Shown here: positions 1-9,014 of the stretch, one piece after another
Numbering within the stretch: position 1 is the first letter of the stretch
How the letters are laid out: every line of letters begins with the position of its first letter
Assembly: GCA_026225055.1 (NCBI GenBank)
Contig: JAMFSA010000217.1
Span: forward strand, 1-41,238
Direction: 5' to 3'
Origin: Mucilaginibacter xinganensis
GTDB lineage: Bacteria > Bacteroidota > Bacteroidia > Sphingobacteriales > Sphingobacteriaceae
DNA length: 41,238 nucleotides
Notes under the pieces: model-generated
Seen by the model: the letters and a program-made list of their open reading frames with translations, nothing else
What the model was told of the DNA's origin: nothing
Databases searched by the model: none
Translations under genes and position numbers: made by a program

Positions 1-2
1 AG

Positions 3-1844
3 ATAGGCCTTATTGGCGCTAACGGAACCGGCAAAACCACGTTGCTTAAAATGATTGTGGGTGAGTACAAACCTACATCGGGCACTATATCAATGGCTAA
101 GGACCTGACCATGGGTTACCTGAACCAAGATCTGCTATCCTACTCATCAGATAAAACTATATTGCATGTGGCCATGGAAGCCTTTGAGCGCCAGAACCAA
201 TTGCATGATGAAATAGAAGTACTGCTTAAAAAGCTGGAAACAGATTATACTGAAGATCTGCTGCATAAGCTGAGCGACAAACAACATGAGTTTGAAGTGC
301 TCGACGGTTATAGCATTGAATATAAAGCACACGAAATTTTAGCTGGTCTGGGTTTTAGCGATGCTGAAACACAGCGCAAACTCAGCACCTTTTCGGGTGG
401 ATGGCGTATGCGTGTGATGCTGGCTAAAATACTTTTACAGGCACCTGATATTTTATTGCTGGATGAGCCTACCAACCACCTGGACTTACCATCTATCCAA
501 TGGTTGGAAGATTACCTGAAGGCTTTTGATGGCGCGGTGATCATCGTATCGCACGATAGGTGGTTTTTGGATAAGGTAATTAACCGTACTGTTGAATCGC
601 GCAAAGGAAAGCTGACCGTTTATGCCGGTAATTATTCTTTTTATTTAGAGGAAAAAGCACAACGTGAGGAAATTCAGCGTGGTGAGTTTAAAAATCAGCA
701 ATCAAAAATAAAACAAGAGGAGCGCCTGATCGAGCGTTTTCGTGCTAAGGCATCCAAGGCAAAAATGGCGCAATCGCGTATCAAGGCTTTGGATAAACTG
801 GAGCGTGTGGATGATGTGGATGATGATAACCCATCGGTTAACTTCAGCTTCCGTTTCTCTAAACAATCGGGCAGGCACGTGGTAACTTTAGAGGATATCA
901 CCAAAAAATACCCGGCCATTGACATTTTAGACCATACCGAAGCCATTATTGAAAAAGGTGATAAAATTGCTTTGATCGGTGCCAATGGTAAAGGTAAATC
1001 AACCCTATTACGTATTGTTGCCAGTGCTGATAAGGATTTCACAGGTAAATTCGAAACCGGCCATAACGTTACCCAAACCTTCTTTGCGCAGCATCAGTTG
1101 GAATCACTTCACCTGGAAAGTCAAATTTTACAGGAACTACAAGCATTTGCGCCTAAACATAACGAAACTGAACTACGTTCGATATTAGGTTCGTTCTTAT
1201 TTACCGGTGATGATGTTTTCAAAAAGATTAAAGTGCTTTCGGGTGGTGAGAAATCGCGCGTGGCTTTGGCTAAGGCTTTAACTGCCGATGCCAACTTCCT
1301 GATACTGGATGAGCCTACCAATCACCTTGATATTGCATCGGTGAACATATTAATACAAGCTTTAAAGCAGTTTGAAGGCACACTAATAGTAGTATCACAC
1401 GATAGGTATTTCCTGGATAATGTGGCCAATAAAATATGGTTTATTGAGGACCAGAAAATAAAGATCTACCCGGGTACTTATGCCGAATACGATGAGTGGC
1501 AGGCTAAACGCAAGCTTGAACTAAAAGGCGCTCCAGCACCTAAGGTTGAAAAGAAAGAAGAAAAAAAGCCTGAGCCAGTTAAAGAGCAGAAACCACAATC
1601 GGAAAATAAATTTCAGCAGCTGAAAAAACTGAACCAGGATCTTTCAAAAATGGAAGAGCAAATGAGCGAGCTTGAACGTCAGGTAAAACAGTTTGAAGCT
1701 CAATTGGCAGATGAAAAGCTCTATAGCGATGCCCACAAATCCAAAGAAGTAACCCGGAATTACGAAGCAAAAAAACTGGAATTGGGTGCCGTACAACTCC
1801 GCTGGGAAGCTTTGGCTGAACAGATCATGGAACTGGAAGCGTAA
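3..1844 (+). CDS. ABC-F family ATP-binding protein, 5' truncated by the window edge
   Basis: The reading frame is open from the first bases. The first visible residues are IGLIGANGTGKTTLLKM, the Walker A of the first nucleotide-binding domain, so the true start lies upstream. Two ABC domains in tandem and no membrane segment define an ABC-F protein. The first has signature FSGGWRMR and Walker B LLLDEPTNHLD. The second has Walker A GANGKGKST, signature LSGGEKSR and LILDEPTNHLD. The linker between them is charged and helical, as in ABC-F proteins. A Lys/Glu/Pro-rich stretch and a C-terminal coiled coil follow, resembling Uup/YheS-type members. ABC-F proteins act on the ribosome in translation or antibiotic protection; which role applies here cannot be read from the sequence. 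The 613 visible codons are nearly the whole usual length. Confidence 0.93.
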   Translation: MGLIGANGTGKTTLLKMIVGEYKPTSGTISMAKDLTMGYLNQDLLSYSSDKTILHVAMEAFERQNQLHDEIEVLLKKLETDYTEDLLHKLSDKQHEFEVLDGYSIEYKAHEILAGLGFSDAETQRKLSTFSGGWRMRVMLAKILLQAPDILLLDEPTNHLDLPSIQWLEDYLKAFDGAVIIVSHDRWFLDKVINRTVESRKGKLTVYAGNYSFYLEEKAQREEIQRGEFKNQQSKIKQEERLIERFRAKASKAKMAQSRIKALDKLERVDDVDDDNPSVNFSFRFSKQSGRHVVTLEDITKKYPAIDILDHTEAIIEKGDKIALIGANGKGKSTLLRIVASADKDFTGKFETGHNVTQTFFAQHQLESLHLESQILQELQAFAPKHNETELRSILGSFLFTGDDVFKKIKVLSGGEKSRVALAKALTADANFLILDEPTNHLDIASVNILIQALKQFEGTLIVVSHDRYFLDNVANKIWFIEDQKIKIYPGTYAEYDEWQAKRKLELKGAPAPKVEKKEEKKPEPVKEQKPQSENKFQQLKKLNQDLSKMEEQMSELERQVKQFEAQLADEKLYSDAHKSKEVTRNYEAKKLELGAVQLRWEALAEQIMELEA

Positions 1845-1869
1845 TAATACTTATATTGCCTGCATAAAT

Positions 1870-1958
1870 CTCTGTGTCGCTTTGTGAAAACTTAGTGTCC
1901 TTTGTGGTTAATTATTCTACCACAAAGATCACTAAGATTCTCACAGAGACCACTAAGG
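1870..1958. repeat. Palindromic intergenic element with 9-nt-period arms
   Basis: The left arm (1870-1908) and right arm (1919-1958) are imperfect inverted repeats around a short AT spacer. The right arm reads as consecutive nonamers ACCACAAAG, ATCACTAAG, ATTCTCACA, GAGACCACT. The reverse complement of the left arm gives ACCACAAAG, GACACTAAG, TTTTCACAA, AGCGACACA. It fills most of the gap between the ABC-F and plug genes. It could act as a bidirectional terminator, but there is no clean T-tract. Confidence 0.7.
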
Positions 1959-1977
1959 CAAGTATTATTTTTCCATT

Positions 1978-3237
1978 ATGAACAGGTACCTAAAAGTATT
2001 TTTGCTGCTGCTTATATCTGCAAAGGCATCCGCCCAAACCCCGCAATACGATAACAACGTTTTTAACCCGGCTATAAAAAGCATTCAGTTTTATAACACC
2101 AAAAAGAACCCATCATTTCCGCTCATTAAGCTAAACTCCGGCGAACAGGTTGAGCTTGAATTTGACGACCTGCGTGGCGGATCGCATTATTACTATTACA
2201 CCCTTGAGCATTGCGATGGCGACTGGAACTCATCCAACCTATCACCTACCGAGTACCTGAAAAGCTTTAATGACGATAAGATCCTGGATTACAGCTACTC
2301 ATCGGCCACCTTTCAAAAATACACCCATTACAGCATCAAATTCCCTAATGATAACATAGCGCCCAAAATATCGGGCAACTATATTTTAAAAGTTTATGAG
2401 GACGACGATCAAACCAAAATGATACTTACCCGTAAGTTTTATGTGATGAACGATCAAATATCGATCAGCGCTAACATTGTCCCTTCGGGCGATATCAGCA
2501 GCAGGCAAAGTAATCAGAAGATCAATTTCCAGCTCAATTATGGCGCGTTAAAAGTGCAGAATCCTAACACCGATATCCGCACCTGGGTAATGCAGAACGG
2601 GCGCGATGAAACCGGGCAGTTTACATCACAGGTACAATACATTCGTGGCACACAGCTCATCTATGAGGATTTAAACACCAATGATTTCCCCGGCAGGAAT
2701 GAATTTCGCCACTTTGATTTCCGCAGCTTGAAATTAAACTCTGAAAACGTAGCACACATTTACAAGGATACCGCCAACACAGTGGTAATGCTAACTGATA
2801 AGAGCCGCAACAACCCCAATTATAGTTTTTTTTATGACAATGACGGCAAGTACTATATCCTTAACCAGGAAGGCTCCAACCCTACCTTAGATGCGGATTA
2901 TGCGCACCTCTATTTCAGTTTCAATACAACCAAAACAGATGCTGATGGCTCATTATACTTAGTAGGTAAATTCAACGATTACAAGCTGGATGAGCACAGT
3001 AAAATGGATTATGATTCGAGGGGTAAATTCTACAGTCACCTTTTCCTGAAACAGGGCGTATATGATTACATATATATATGGGTTGATAACACCACAAAAA
3101 AACCAGATGATATTATTTTCGAGGGTTCCTATTTTGAAACGGAGAATAATTACCAGTTACTGGTTTATTACCATCCGCCTACAGCGAGATGGGAGGAATT
3201 GGTGGGGTATAGCACACTAAACAGCACAAAGAAGTAA
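1978..3237 (+). CDS. Type IX secretion system plug protein (DUF5103)
   Basis: This 419-residue protein starts with a signal peptide (MNRYLKVFLLLLISAKASAQ, cleavage after about residue 20). The N-terminal beta domain with the string DDLRGGSHYYYYTLEHCDGDW and the following GNYILKVYEDDD region are characteristic of DUF5103, the family of the Plug protein that closes the periplasmic side of the SprA translocon of the type IX secretion system. The start ATG directly follows an A/T-rich stretch with no Shine-Dalgarno sequence, as usual in Bacteroidota. No other T9SS genes are nearby; T9SS genes are normally scattered. The family call rests on recall of conserved motifs, not on a search. Confidence 0.85.
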   Translation: MNRYLKVFLLLLISAKASAQTPQYDNNVFNPAIKSIQFYNTKKNPSFPLIKLNSGEQVELEFDDLRGGSHYYYYTLEHCDGDWNSSNLSPTEYLKSFNDDKILDYSYSSATFQKYTHYSIKFPNDNIAPKISGNYILKVYEDDDQTKMILTRKFYVMNDQISISANIVPSGDISSRQSNQKINFQLNYGALKVQNPNTDIRTWVMQNGRDETGQFTSQVQYIRGTQLIYEDLNTNDFPGRNEFRHFDFRSLKLNSENVAHIYKDTANTVVMLTDKSRNNPNYSFFYDNDGKYYILNQEGSNPTLDADYAHLYFSFNTTKTDADGSLYLVGKFNDYKLDEHSKMDYDSRGKFYSHLFLKQGVYDYIYIWVDNTTKKPDDIIFEGSYFETENNYQLLVYYHPPTARWEELVGYSTLNSTKK

Positions 3238-3296
3238 GAACCGGGATTTAGGATTTGCCTAATGTTGCCAAGCAGGAACACTGCTTTATAACCAAT

Positions 3297-3415
3297 CGTC
3301 ATTGCTGTAAGAGGTACGAAGCAATCTCTACGTAAGCAGATCAACAAAGTCGGTTCGAAACTTTTCTATGTGCTCTGTATAGCATATAGATTGCTTCGTA
3401 CCTCAATGACGTGCG
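3297..3415. repeat. GTCATTG...GTACGAAGCAATCT imperfect palindrome
   Basis: The left arm contains GAGGTACGAAGCAATCT and the right arm its exact reverse complement AGATTGCTTCGTACCTC, with CGTCATTG and CAATGACG at the outer ends. The left arm carries a few extra bases (CTGTAA) between the outer and inner parts. This resembles a dispersed intergenic palindrome common in Bacteroidota genomes and shares its outer CATTG/CAATG ends with the elements at 8902-8989 and 25887-25973. Confidence 0.75.
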
Positions 3416-3443
3416 GAGAATTTCACACAAAATGCGTGAAAAC

Positions 3444-3472
3444 AAAAAAGCCGCCAGTGAAACACCGGCAGC
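3444..3472 (-). terminator. Rho-independent terminator of the DPP IV-type peptidase gene
   Basis: Read on the minus strand, a 10-bp stem (GCTGCCGGTG with CACTGGCGGC, two G-U pairs, short loop) is followed by six Ts. It lies about 40 bases past the peptidase stop codon, so it most likely ends that transcript. Confidence 0.8.
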
Positions 3473-3480
3473 TTAAATAA

Positions 3481-3516
3481 TCTTAAAAATCTATAAAATC
3501 CGTTAAATCTTAGTTC
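3481..3516. repeat. Single-arm 9-nt-period repeat overlapping the DPP IV stop codon
   Basis: On the minus strand the sequence after GAAC reads TAAGATTTAACGGATTTTAT, then AGATTTTTAAG: near-repeats of a GATTT-containing nonamer. The same family forms the two-armed element at 24909-25067. The peptidase stop codon TAA lies inside the repeat. Confidence 0.6.
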
Positions 3517-5762
3517 TTATTCAAATTCGGCAGATCATTATTGCCTTTTAAATACTTTTCCAAGTAATAAAAGCTCAGTTCATTTATTAATAACCTGCTT
3601 TCGGTATTATAACCTGCCCCGTGCGCGCCTGGCGGATAAATACGTAGATCAGCATCTTTACCGGCATTGGTTAGGGCAGTTAACAATTGCATGGTGTTAG
3701 CAGAATGCACGTTATCATCACTCATGGAGTGGATCAGGAATAAATGATCCTGCAGCGCTGAAGCATGGGTCATGTCGGAACTGTTTTTGTAGCCCTCTGC
3801 ATTATCCCCTGCTGTACCCATGTAACGTTCGGTGTAAATATCATCATACAAACGCCAGTCGGTAACCGGTGAATTGGCTATACCCACCTTAAACACGCCC
3901 GGGTGGGTAAGCAAAGTGTAGGTAGTGCTGTAACCACCGTAGCTGCCACCCATAATAGCCATATTTTTGCCATCTACATAAGGTAAAGTAGCCATATATT
4001 TTGCGGTGGCTACAAAGTCATAGCTTTCATATTTACCCAATTGTTTGTATACAATTTTCATAAAGGCGCTGCCATAATTGGCATTGCCACGGTTGTTTAC
4101 ATTCACTACAATATAGCCATTCTGCGCAAGCCATTGTTCTGATGTAGCATCAGAGAATTTATTAAATACGCCATGAGATTCCGGGCCGCCATAAATAGAT
4201 AATACAACCGGGTATTTTTTAGTTGGATCAAAATTAAACGGCTTTATCATGGAGCCATCTAACTCGGTACCATCTTCTGCTTTAAAGTGGAAAAGCTCAA
4301 CCGGTGAGTAAGCATGTGTATCTAAAAAGTCGCTTACACCTTTGTTAGCTTCCAGTAATTGCAGGGTTTTGCCTTTGTCATTACACAAAGCAATTTGCGT
4401 TGGCGTAGTAGTATTGCTGTACTTATCTATATAATACTTTGTATTTGGCGACATATCAATATCATGAAACCCTGGTACCGGGTTCAGTCTTTTCTTATCG
4501 CCGCCATCGTATTTTATAGAGTAGAACTGCTGCTCAAGCGGTGATGCTTCTGCCGACAAATAATAGATAGTTTTATTAGCAGGGTTGATACCGCTAACTT
4601 TTATCATATCCCAGTTGCCTTTGGTTACCTGGTTGATCAGTTTGCCATCGTAATTGTAACGGTAAATGTGATAGAAGCCCGAACGATCAGACACCCAGAA
4701 AAACTCTTTTGTTTTCTCGGGGAAATACAGCATATCATTTACATTGGTGTAAAAGTTGGAGATTGCCACCCATGTTGAGTTCTTTTCTTCCAATACCACG
4801 CGGTGCTCGCCTGTTTTTACGTTGAAGAAATACAGTTTCATATCGTTTTGCGCACGGTTTAAAGTAACCATTGCCAAAACATCGGGATCACTTGTCCAAT
4901 AGATACGCGGGATATAAAAATCGCCTGTTTCATCCGGCGAGAGCCAAATTTTTTTGCCTGAGTTTACATCAATAACACCTATCCTTACCTTCGGGTTCGG
5001 ATCGCCTACCTGTGGTATGGCTATGTGCAGGATATTCGGATGCTGACCTTCGAAGTTGGTCATCTGGAAATCGGGCACCTTGCTATCATCAAACTGCCAA
5101 AAGGCCATATATTTATTGTCGGGCGACCAGTTCCAGGCCTGGCTTACTTCCAGTTCTTCTTCATAAACCCAATCACCATGACCGTTAAAAACCCCGTTTT
5201 CGCTGGTGCTGTCGTGGGTTAGTTGCTGTTCCTGGCCATTTGCGAAACTGTAAACAAACATATTGCCATCGCGTTCGATCCCAACCTTGGTACCATCGGG
5301 CGATAACTCTGCAGAGCGCGCATTTTTAGCAGCTACTTTCAACTCTTTATTAGCCAGATCATAGATATAATAGTCTGACACACCTGACCGGCGGTAGATC
5401 TTCCTGAAATTGGTTTTAAAAACAAGATGCTGTGCATCTTTAGACCATTGGAAAGATTCATATTTAAAAGCTGCGGTGTCACCCGGAAGGGTCATGCCCT
5501 TACTTATGAAAACATTCTGTTCTTTTAATGTTGCGGGATCTTTAATATTGATGGAATCACCGGCTATAAAGGAGTATTGATTACCACCATTTATCCAGTT
5601 AACACTGCGTGGGCCCGATTTGCCTTTTAATTTGCGCCCTGCTGCCGAAGCATCAGCCAAACTGCTGTAAGTTGTTTTGTTTTGCGCTATTGATTGATGA
5701 GGCCATAGCATGCCCGAAACGCAAAGGCACATGAAAGCGCCCTGCCAGAACTTTTTATTCAT
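3510..5762 (-). CDS. Dipeptidyl-peptidase IV-like S9 prolyl oligopeptidase
   Basis: A 750-residue secreted serine peptidase. A signal peptide (residues 1 to about 26, ending SIAQ) is followed by a DPP IV-type beta-propeller and a C-terminal alpha/beta hydrolase. The nucleophile is Ser607 in GGSYGGYS, the acid Asp682 in SDDNVH and the base His714 in GAHG. The Glu-Glu motif that binds the free N-terminus of substrates in DPP IV is present in WVYEEELE (Glu201-203), so cleavage of X-Pro or X-Ala dipeptides from peptide N-termini is the expected activity. The location is periplasm or outer membrane. The gene is monocistronic, divergent from the thioesterase, and followed by a clear terminator. Confidence 0.93.
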   Translation of the reverse strand: MNKKFWQGAFMCLCVSGMLWPHQSIAQNKTTYSSLADASAAGRKLKGKSGPRSVNWINGGNQYSFIAGDSINIKDPATLKEQNVFISKGMTLPGDTAAFKYESFQWSKDAQHLVFKTNFRKIYRRSGVSDYYIYDLANKELKVAAKNARSAELSPDGTKVGIERDGNMFVYSFANGQEQQLTHDSTSENGVFNGHGDWVYEEELEVSQAWNWSPDNKYMAFWQFDDSKVPDFQMTNFEGQHPNILHIAIPQVGDPNPKVRIGVIDVNSGKKIWLSPDETGDFYIPRIYWTSDPDVLAMVTLNRAQNDMKLYFFNVKTGEHRVVLEEKNSTWVAISNFYTNVNDMLYFPEKTKEFFWVSDRSGFYHIYRYNYDGKLINQVTKGNWDMIKVSGINPANKTIYYLSAEASPLEQQFYSIKYDGGDKKRLNPVPGFHDIDMSPNTKYYIDKYSNTTTPTQIALCNDKGKTLQLLEANKGVSDFLDTHAYSPVELFHFKAEDGTELDGSMIKPFNFDPTKKYPVVLSIYGGPESHGVFNKFSDATSEQWLAQNGYIVVNVNNRGNANYGSAFMKIVYKQLGKYESYDFVATAKYMATLPYVDGKNMAIMGGSYGGYSTTYTLLTHPGVFKVGIANSPVTDWRLYDDIYTERYMGTAGDNAEGYKNSSDMTHASALQDHLFLIHSMSDDNVHSANTMQLLTALTNAGKDADLRIYPPGAHGAGYNTESRLLINELSFYYLEKYLKGNNDLPNLNKN

Positions 5763-5856
5763 AATGAGGAGTTAAAACGTTGCTAAACTAACAGAATTTC
5801 CCTATATGAACAACATATAACCAAATTGTTATACTTAATTTTTTCAGCTTTAAATG

Positions 5857-5864
5857 TATATTTA
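5857..5864 (+). promoter_or_regulatory. Candidate -7 element TATATTTA for the thioesterase-YfcC operon
   Basis: TATATTTA matches TAnnTTTG except for the last base and lies 19 bases before the thioesterase ATG, in the divergent gap with the peptidase gene. I see no convincing -33 TTG at the usual distance, so confidence is limited. Confidence 0.4.
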
Positions 5865-5883
5865 CAGCTAAAATAACCGACCA

Positions 5884-6405
5884 ATGCAAGGAAAAAGTCC
5901 GCAGGAATCATATACGATAATGAATGAGCTGGTATTACCCAATGATACCAATACGCTGAATAACCTGATGGGTGGTCGCTTATTACATTGGATGGATATT
6001 GCAGCAGCTATATCGGGCCAGAAACATTGCAACCGTATAGTGGTAACCGCTTCGGTTGATAATGTATCCTTCAAAAATCCTATTAAACTGGGCGATGTGA
6101 TCAGCATTGAGGCAAAGGTTACACGGGCATTTAACACTTCTGTTGAGATCAGGATGGATGTATGGGCGCAGAATATCCCATCGGGCACACGTGTAAAAAG
6201 TAACGAGGCTTATTACACGTTTGTAGCGCTTGATTCAAACGGCAATACTGTATCAGTACCTGAACTGATACCCGGAACAGACGAAGAAATAGCTTTGTAT
6301 GATGGCGCCCTTCGCCGCAGGCAGTTGCGCCTGATATTAAGCGGCAAAATGAAACCCGATGATGCTACGGAACTAAAGGCCTTATTTTTCGCTGCACAAC
6401 AATAG
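5884..6405 (+). CDS. Acyl-CoA thioesterase, hotdog fold (BACH/YciA-like)
   Basis: This 173-residue cytoplasmic protein has the typical bacterial acyl-CoA hydrolase opening: an SYTIMNELVLPNDTN segment, then NLMGGRLLHWMDIAAAI, the central hotdog helix with the conserved HWMD stretch. The later VDNVSFKNPIKLGDVISIEAKV strand pair is also typical. Such enzymes hydrolyse acyl-CoA to free acid and CoA; the chain-length preference cannot be inferred. The C-terminal 30 residues form a short charged extension (LRRRQLRLILSGKMK). The gene ends 9 bases before the YfcC carrier gene, so the two are almost certainly co-transcribed. Confidence 0.87.
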   Translation: MQGKSPQESYTIMNELVLPNDTNTLNNLMGGRLLHWMDIAAAISGQKHCNRIVVTASVDNVSFKNPIKLGDVISIEAKVTRAFNTSVEIRMDVWAQNIPSGTRVKSNEAYYTFVALDSNGNTVSVPELIPGTDEEIALYDGALRRRQLRLILSGKMKPDDATELKALFFAAQQ

Positions 6406-6414
6406 CATAGTTTT

Positions 6415-7908
6415 ATGGCCGCCAAGAAAGCACTCCCCTCGCCTATCACCATACTTTTTATAGTAATTGTTATAGCGGCTATAGCAACATGGCTTTTACC
6501 TGCGGGCGAGTACAATTCGCTTGCTTATAGTAATAACTCTTTTACCGTGTCGACTGCTGGCGGAGATAAAATACTGCCCGCCACCCAACATACACTGGAT
6601 AGCCTTAAAATATTGATCACACTTGATAAATTTAAAAGCGGCGACATATTTAAACCCGTTGCCATACCCGGCACTTACCATAAAATTAAAAGCAATAAAC
6701 AAGGCTTTGCAGATATAATAGAAGCGCCCGTGAAGGGTTTGTATGATTCCAGCGATATTATCTTCTTCCTGCTTTTTATAGGTGGCTTTATAGCTGTTTT
6801 ACAGGAGACGGGAGCATTAGAGCAAGGTGTTGCCGCGTTGTCCTATCGCATGAAAGGCCAGGAAGCATGGCTTATAATCATTATTACTTTCTTTTTCACC
6901 TTCTGCGGCGCAGCCGAGGGTATGGCTGAGGAAGGGCTTGCTTTCTACCCCATATTGGTACCGCTTTATTTAGCTGCGGGCTATGACCTGCTGGTGCCAC
7001 TGGCGGTAATATTTGCCGGTACCAATACTGGCAACATGGCATCGTTCAGTAATCCATTCTCTACAGTTATCGCCTCCAACGCGGCAGGCATCAGCTGGAC
7101 GGATGGCTTTACAGAGCGCGTACTTTTCTTTGCAATAACTACAGCTATTACCATCTGGTATATTGTACGTTACGCCCAAAAGGTAAAAAAGAACCCGGCT
7201 GCCTCGCTTGTTTACAGGTTTGATGGCGCTGTTACCTCACCATTTGCAGCTCTTGAACATATAAAGGGCGCAAAAGTAAAACTGGGAGCAAAAAATGGCT
7301 TACAGATCTTTATTTTCCTCGCAGCTATCGGCCTGATGATAGGTGGATTTATTGCGGGCTGGTCGATGACAGCGGTAACAGCTTTATTTGCAGTCGCGGC
7401 GGTACTAATGGCTGTTATAGGCCGGATAAAGGAAAAGGTATTTATTGAAAAGTTTGTTGATGGTGCCAGATCGTTATTGTCAGTAGTACTAATAGTTGGC
7501 GTGGCCCGTGGCGTTACCTTTATTTTAAACGATGGCCATATCAGCGGTACATTGTTGTATTACTCGGCTATGCTGGTAGGTAAAATGCCCGGGGTTGCCT
7601 TTATATTAATGATGCTGGTGCTGTATATGGTATTTACGCTGTTCATTTCCTCATCATCGGGAATGGCGGTACTCACGATGCCTATATTCGGCTCGCTGGC
7701 GGTAATAATTGGCGTGCCGGGTAAAGAGATCGTTAATGCCTATCTCTTCGGTATGGGTATTATGGGGCTGGTCACACCAACAGGTATCATGCTGCCATCG
7801 CTGGATATTGCCCATGTAAGCGTTAAGGCCTGGCTGCGCTTTGCCTATCCGCTAATGATCATATTGCTTATTGTTTCTGCGATATTTTTAGTGGTCGGGG
7901 TGTTGTAG
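6415..7908 (+). CDS. YfcC family (DcuC/ArgE-type) membrane carrier
   Basis: A 497-residue integral membrane protein with about ten or more hydrophobic helices. The N-terminal helix ending WLLPAGEY is the hallmark of the YfcC group of the C4-dicarboxylate/basic amino acid carrier superfamily. Other family segments are FLLFIGGFIAVLQETGALE, GAAEGMAEEGLAFYPILVPL and MGLVTPTGIMLPSL. A hydrophilic insert of about 60 residues (roughly 30-95) follows the first helix and probably faces the periplasm. The substrate is unknown; YfcC relatives have been linked to carboxylates and basic amino acids. Pairing with a thioesterase suggests a carboxylate released from CoA, which is inference only. Confidence 0.85.
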   Translation: MAAKKALPSPITILFIVIVIAAIATWLLPAGEYNSLAYSNNSFTVSTAGGDKILPATQHTLDSLKILITLDKFKSGDIFKPVAIPGTYHKIKSNKQGFADIIEAPVKGLYDSSDIIFFLLFIGGFIAVLQETGALEQGVAALSYRMKGQEAWLIIIITFFFTFCGAAEGMAEEGLAFYPILVPLYLAAGYDLLVPLAVIFAGTNTGNMASFSNPFSTVIASNAAGISWTDGFTERVLFFAITTAITIWYIVRYAQKVKKNPAASLVYRFDGAVTSPFAALEHIKGAKVKLGAKNGLQIFIFLAAIGLMIGGFIAGWSMTAVTALFAVAAVLMAVIGRIKEKVFIEKFVDGARSLLSVVLIVGVARGVTFILNDGHISGTLLYYSAMLVGKMPGVAFILMMLVLYMVFTLFISSSSGMAVLTMPIFGSLAVIIGVPGKEIVNAYLFGMGIMGLVTPTGIMLPSLDIAHVSVKAWLRFAYPLMIILLIVSAIFLVVGVL

Positions 7909-7971
7909 TGGTTTTTTGATAACATCACCAACAAAGAGCGGAGAGTTATATTGTACATAGAATAATTTAAT

Positions 7972-8403
7972 ATGACCAAACCTTACAAAGTTTTAACAAT
8001 AATTGCTGTGGCATTTTTAGTCCTGACAGCATTACATTTTGGCATCAAACATTTAAGTGATTCCATTCACCAAAAAGTTATTTCACATAAAAAAATGTAT
8101 TGCTATGAAACTTATCACGAAGGCTATGTGAATCCCATCATGTTTGTAAGAGATGAGTCATTATGTGATTCATTGAAGCAGTTTTATCAAAAAATGGAGA
8201 AAGGAAATTTGAGGCCCTATTTCAATTTTCAACCCTTTATGGTCCCTTTAGATACCTGCGTTTATGTTTTGAATTATAGTAAAGATTCAAGTATAGCAAA
8301 AATTGCTTTCTTTTATCAATATAAGGGTCGGCATTTATCTGCAACAGGATATGTATATGCGCATACTTTACATGAAAAGAGAAAGTATAATGCCATACAT
8401 TAA
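7972..8403 (+). CDS. Hypothetical membrane-anchored protein
   Basis: I do not recognise this 143-residue protein. It has a single N-terminal hydrophobic helix (about residues 7-27) followed by a soluble domain, presumably periplasmic, rich in aromatic residues and with three Cys (KMYCYE, ESLCDSL, PLDTCVY) that could form a disulfide. The coding sequence is more AT-rich than its neighbours. It starts 63 bases after the YfcC gene and may be in the same transcript or have its own promoter. Confidence 0.6.
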   Translation: MTKPYKVLTIIAVAFLVLTALHFGIKHLSDSIHQKVISHKKMYCYETYHEGYVNPIMFVRDESLCDSLKQFYQKMEKGNLRPYFNFQPFMVPLDTCVYVLNYSKDSSIAKIAFFYQYKGRHLSATGYVYAHTLHEKRKYNAIH

Positions 8404-8539
8404 ATATTTCTCTTTAATGTATGCTGTGTAGTCAGGTTTATGGGGGTTTAAAAAACTTCAATATTTAACAAATAATAACATTTCGGCACTCCTATTTCCT
8501 TTGCTAAATTCATTACATTTACCTAAACCTAAATGAATT

Positions 8540-8890
8540 ATGAAAAGATACCTGCTGCTTTTCGCGATGCTTTCATTGCCTTTTATTTCACATGCCGGTG
8601 TTAAGAATATAATGCCTGCCGACACCACATTACATGTCGCTGCGCCGCATGATACCTTGCGGGATGGTTCATCCTACGAAAAAGCGATCATTATTGAAGC
8701 TACTACTGACTTTCAGGGTGTAAAGGATGAGTATGCCTGGCTAAGAAAAAATTATCCGGGCAGCAAAACCACCAAACAGGCGTTAATGATGCACGATAAA
8801 AAATCTTTTGATGTGTTGAGTGTGGTTACTGCCGATGGTAAGGCGATAGAGGTGTATTTTGATATCAGTAAATCGTTTGGGAAGATGTGA
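8540..8890 (+). CDS. Small secreted hypothetical protein
   Basis: A 116-residue protein with a clear signal peptide (MKRYLLLFAMLSLPFISHAG). The mature part has SYEKAIIIEATTDFQGVKDEYAWLRKNYPG followed by a short alpha/beta region ending FDISKSFGKM. I recognise the general look of small periplasmic proteins of Sphingobacteriaceae but no named family. The stop is followed within about 12 bases by a dispersed palindrome. Confidence 0.65.
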   Translation: MKRYLLLFAMLSLPFISHAGVKNIMPADTTLHVAAPHDTLRDGSSYEKAIIIEATTDFQGVKDEYAWLRKNYPGSKTTKQALMMHDKKSFDVLSVVTADGKAIEVYFDISKSFGKM

Positions 8891-8901
8891 TTATAAAAAT
8901 C

Positions 8902-8989
8902 ATGTCATTACGAGGAGGAACGACGAAGCAACCTCTTCGCGTTCAATATGCAAGCGACGAGGTTGCCGCGCTATCGCTCGCAATGACAT
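8902..8989. repeat. GTCATTGCGAG-type dispersed palindrome, copy 1
   Basis: Outer ends ATGTCATT and AATGACAT pair, with inner partly inverted segments (GACGAAGCAACCTC and GACGAGGTTGC). It is nearly identical, with about three mismatches over some 85 bases, to the reverse complement of 25887-25973. It sits between two convergent genes. Confidence 0.9.
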
Positions 8990-9014
8990 GTGGAGTTATA
9001 ATGACAGGTAAGAG

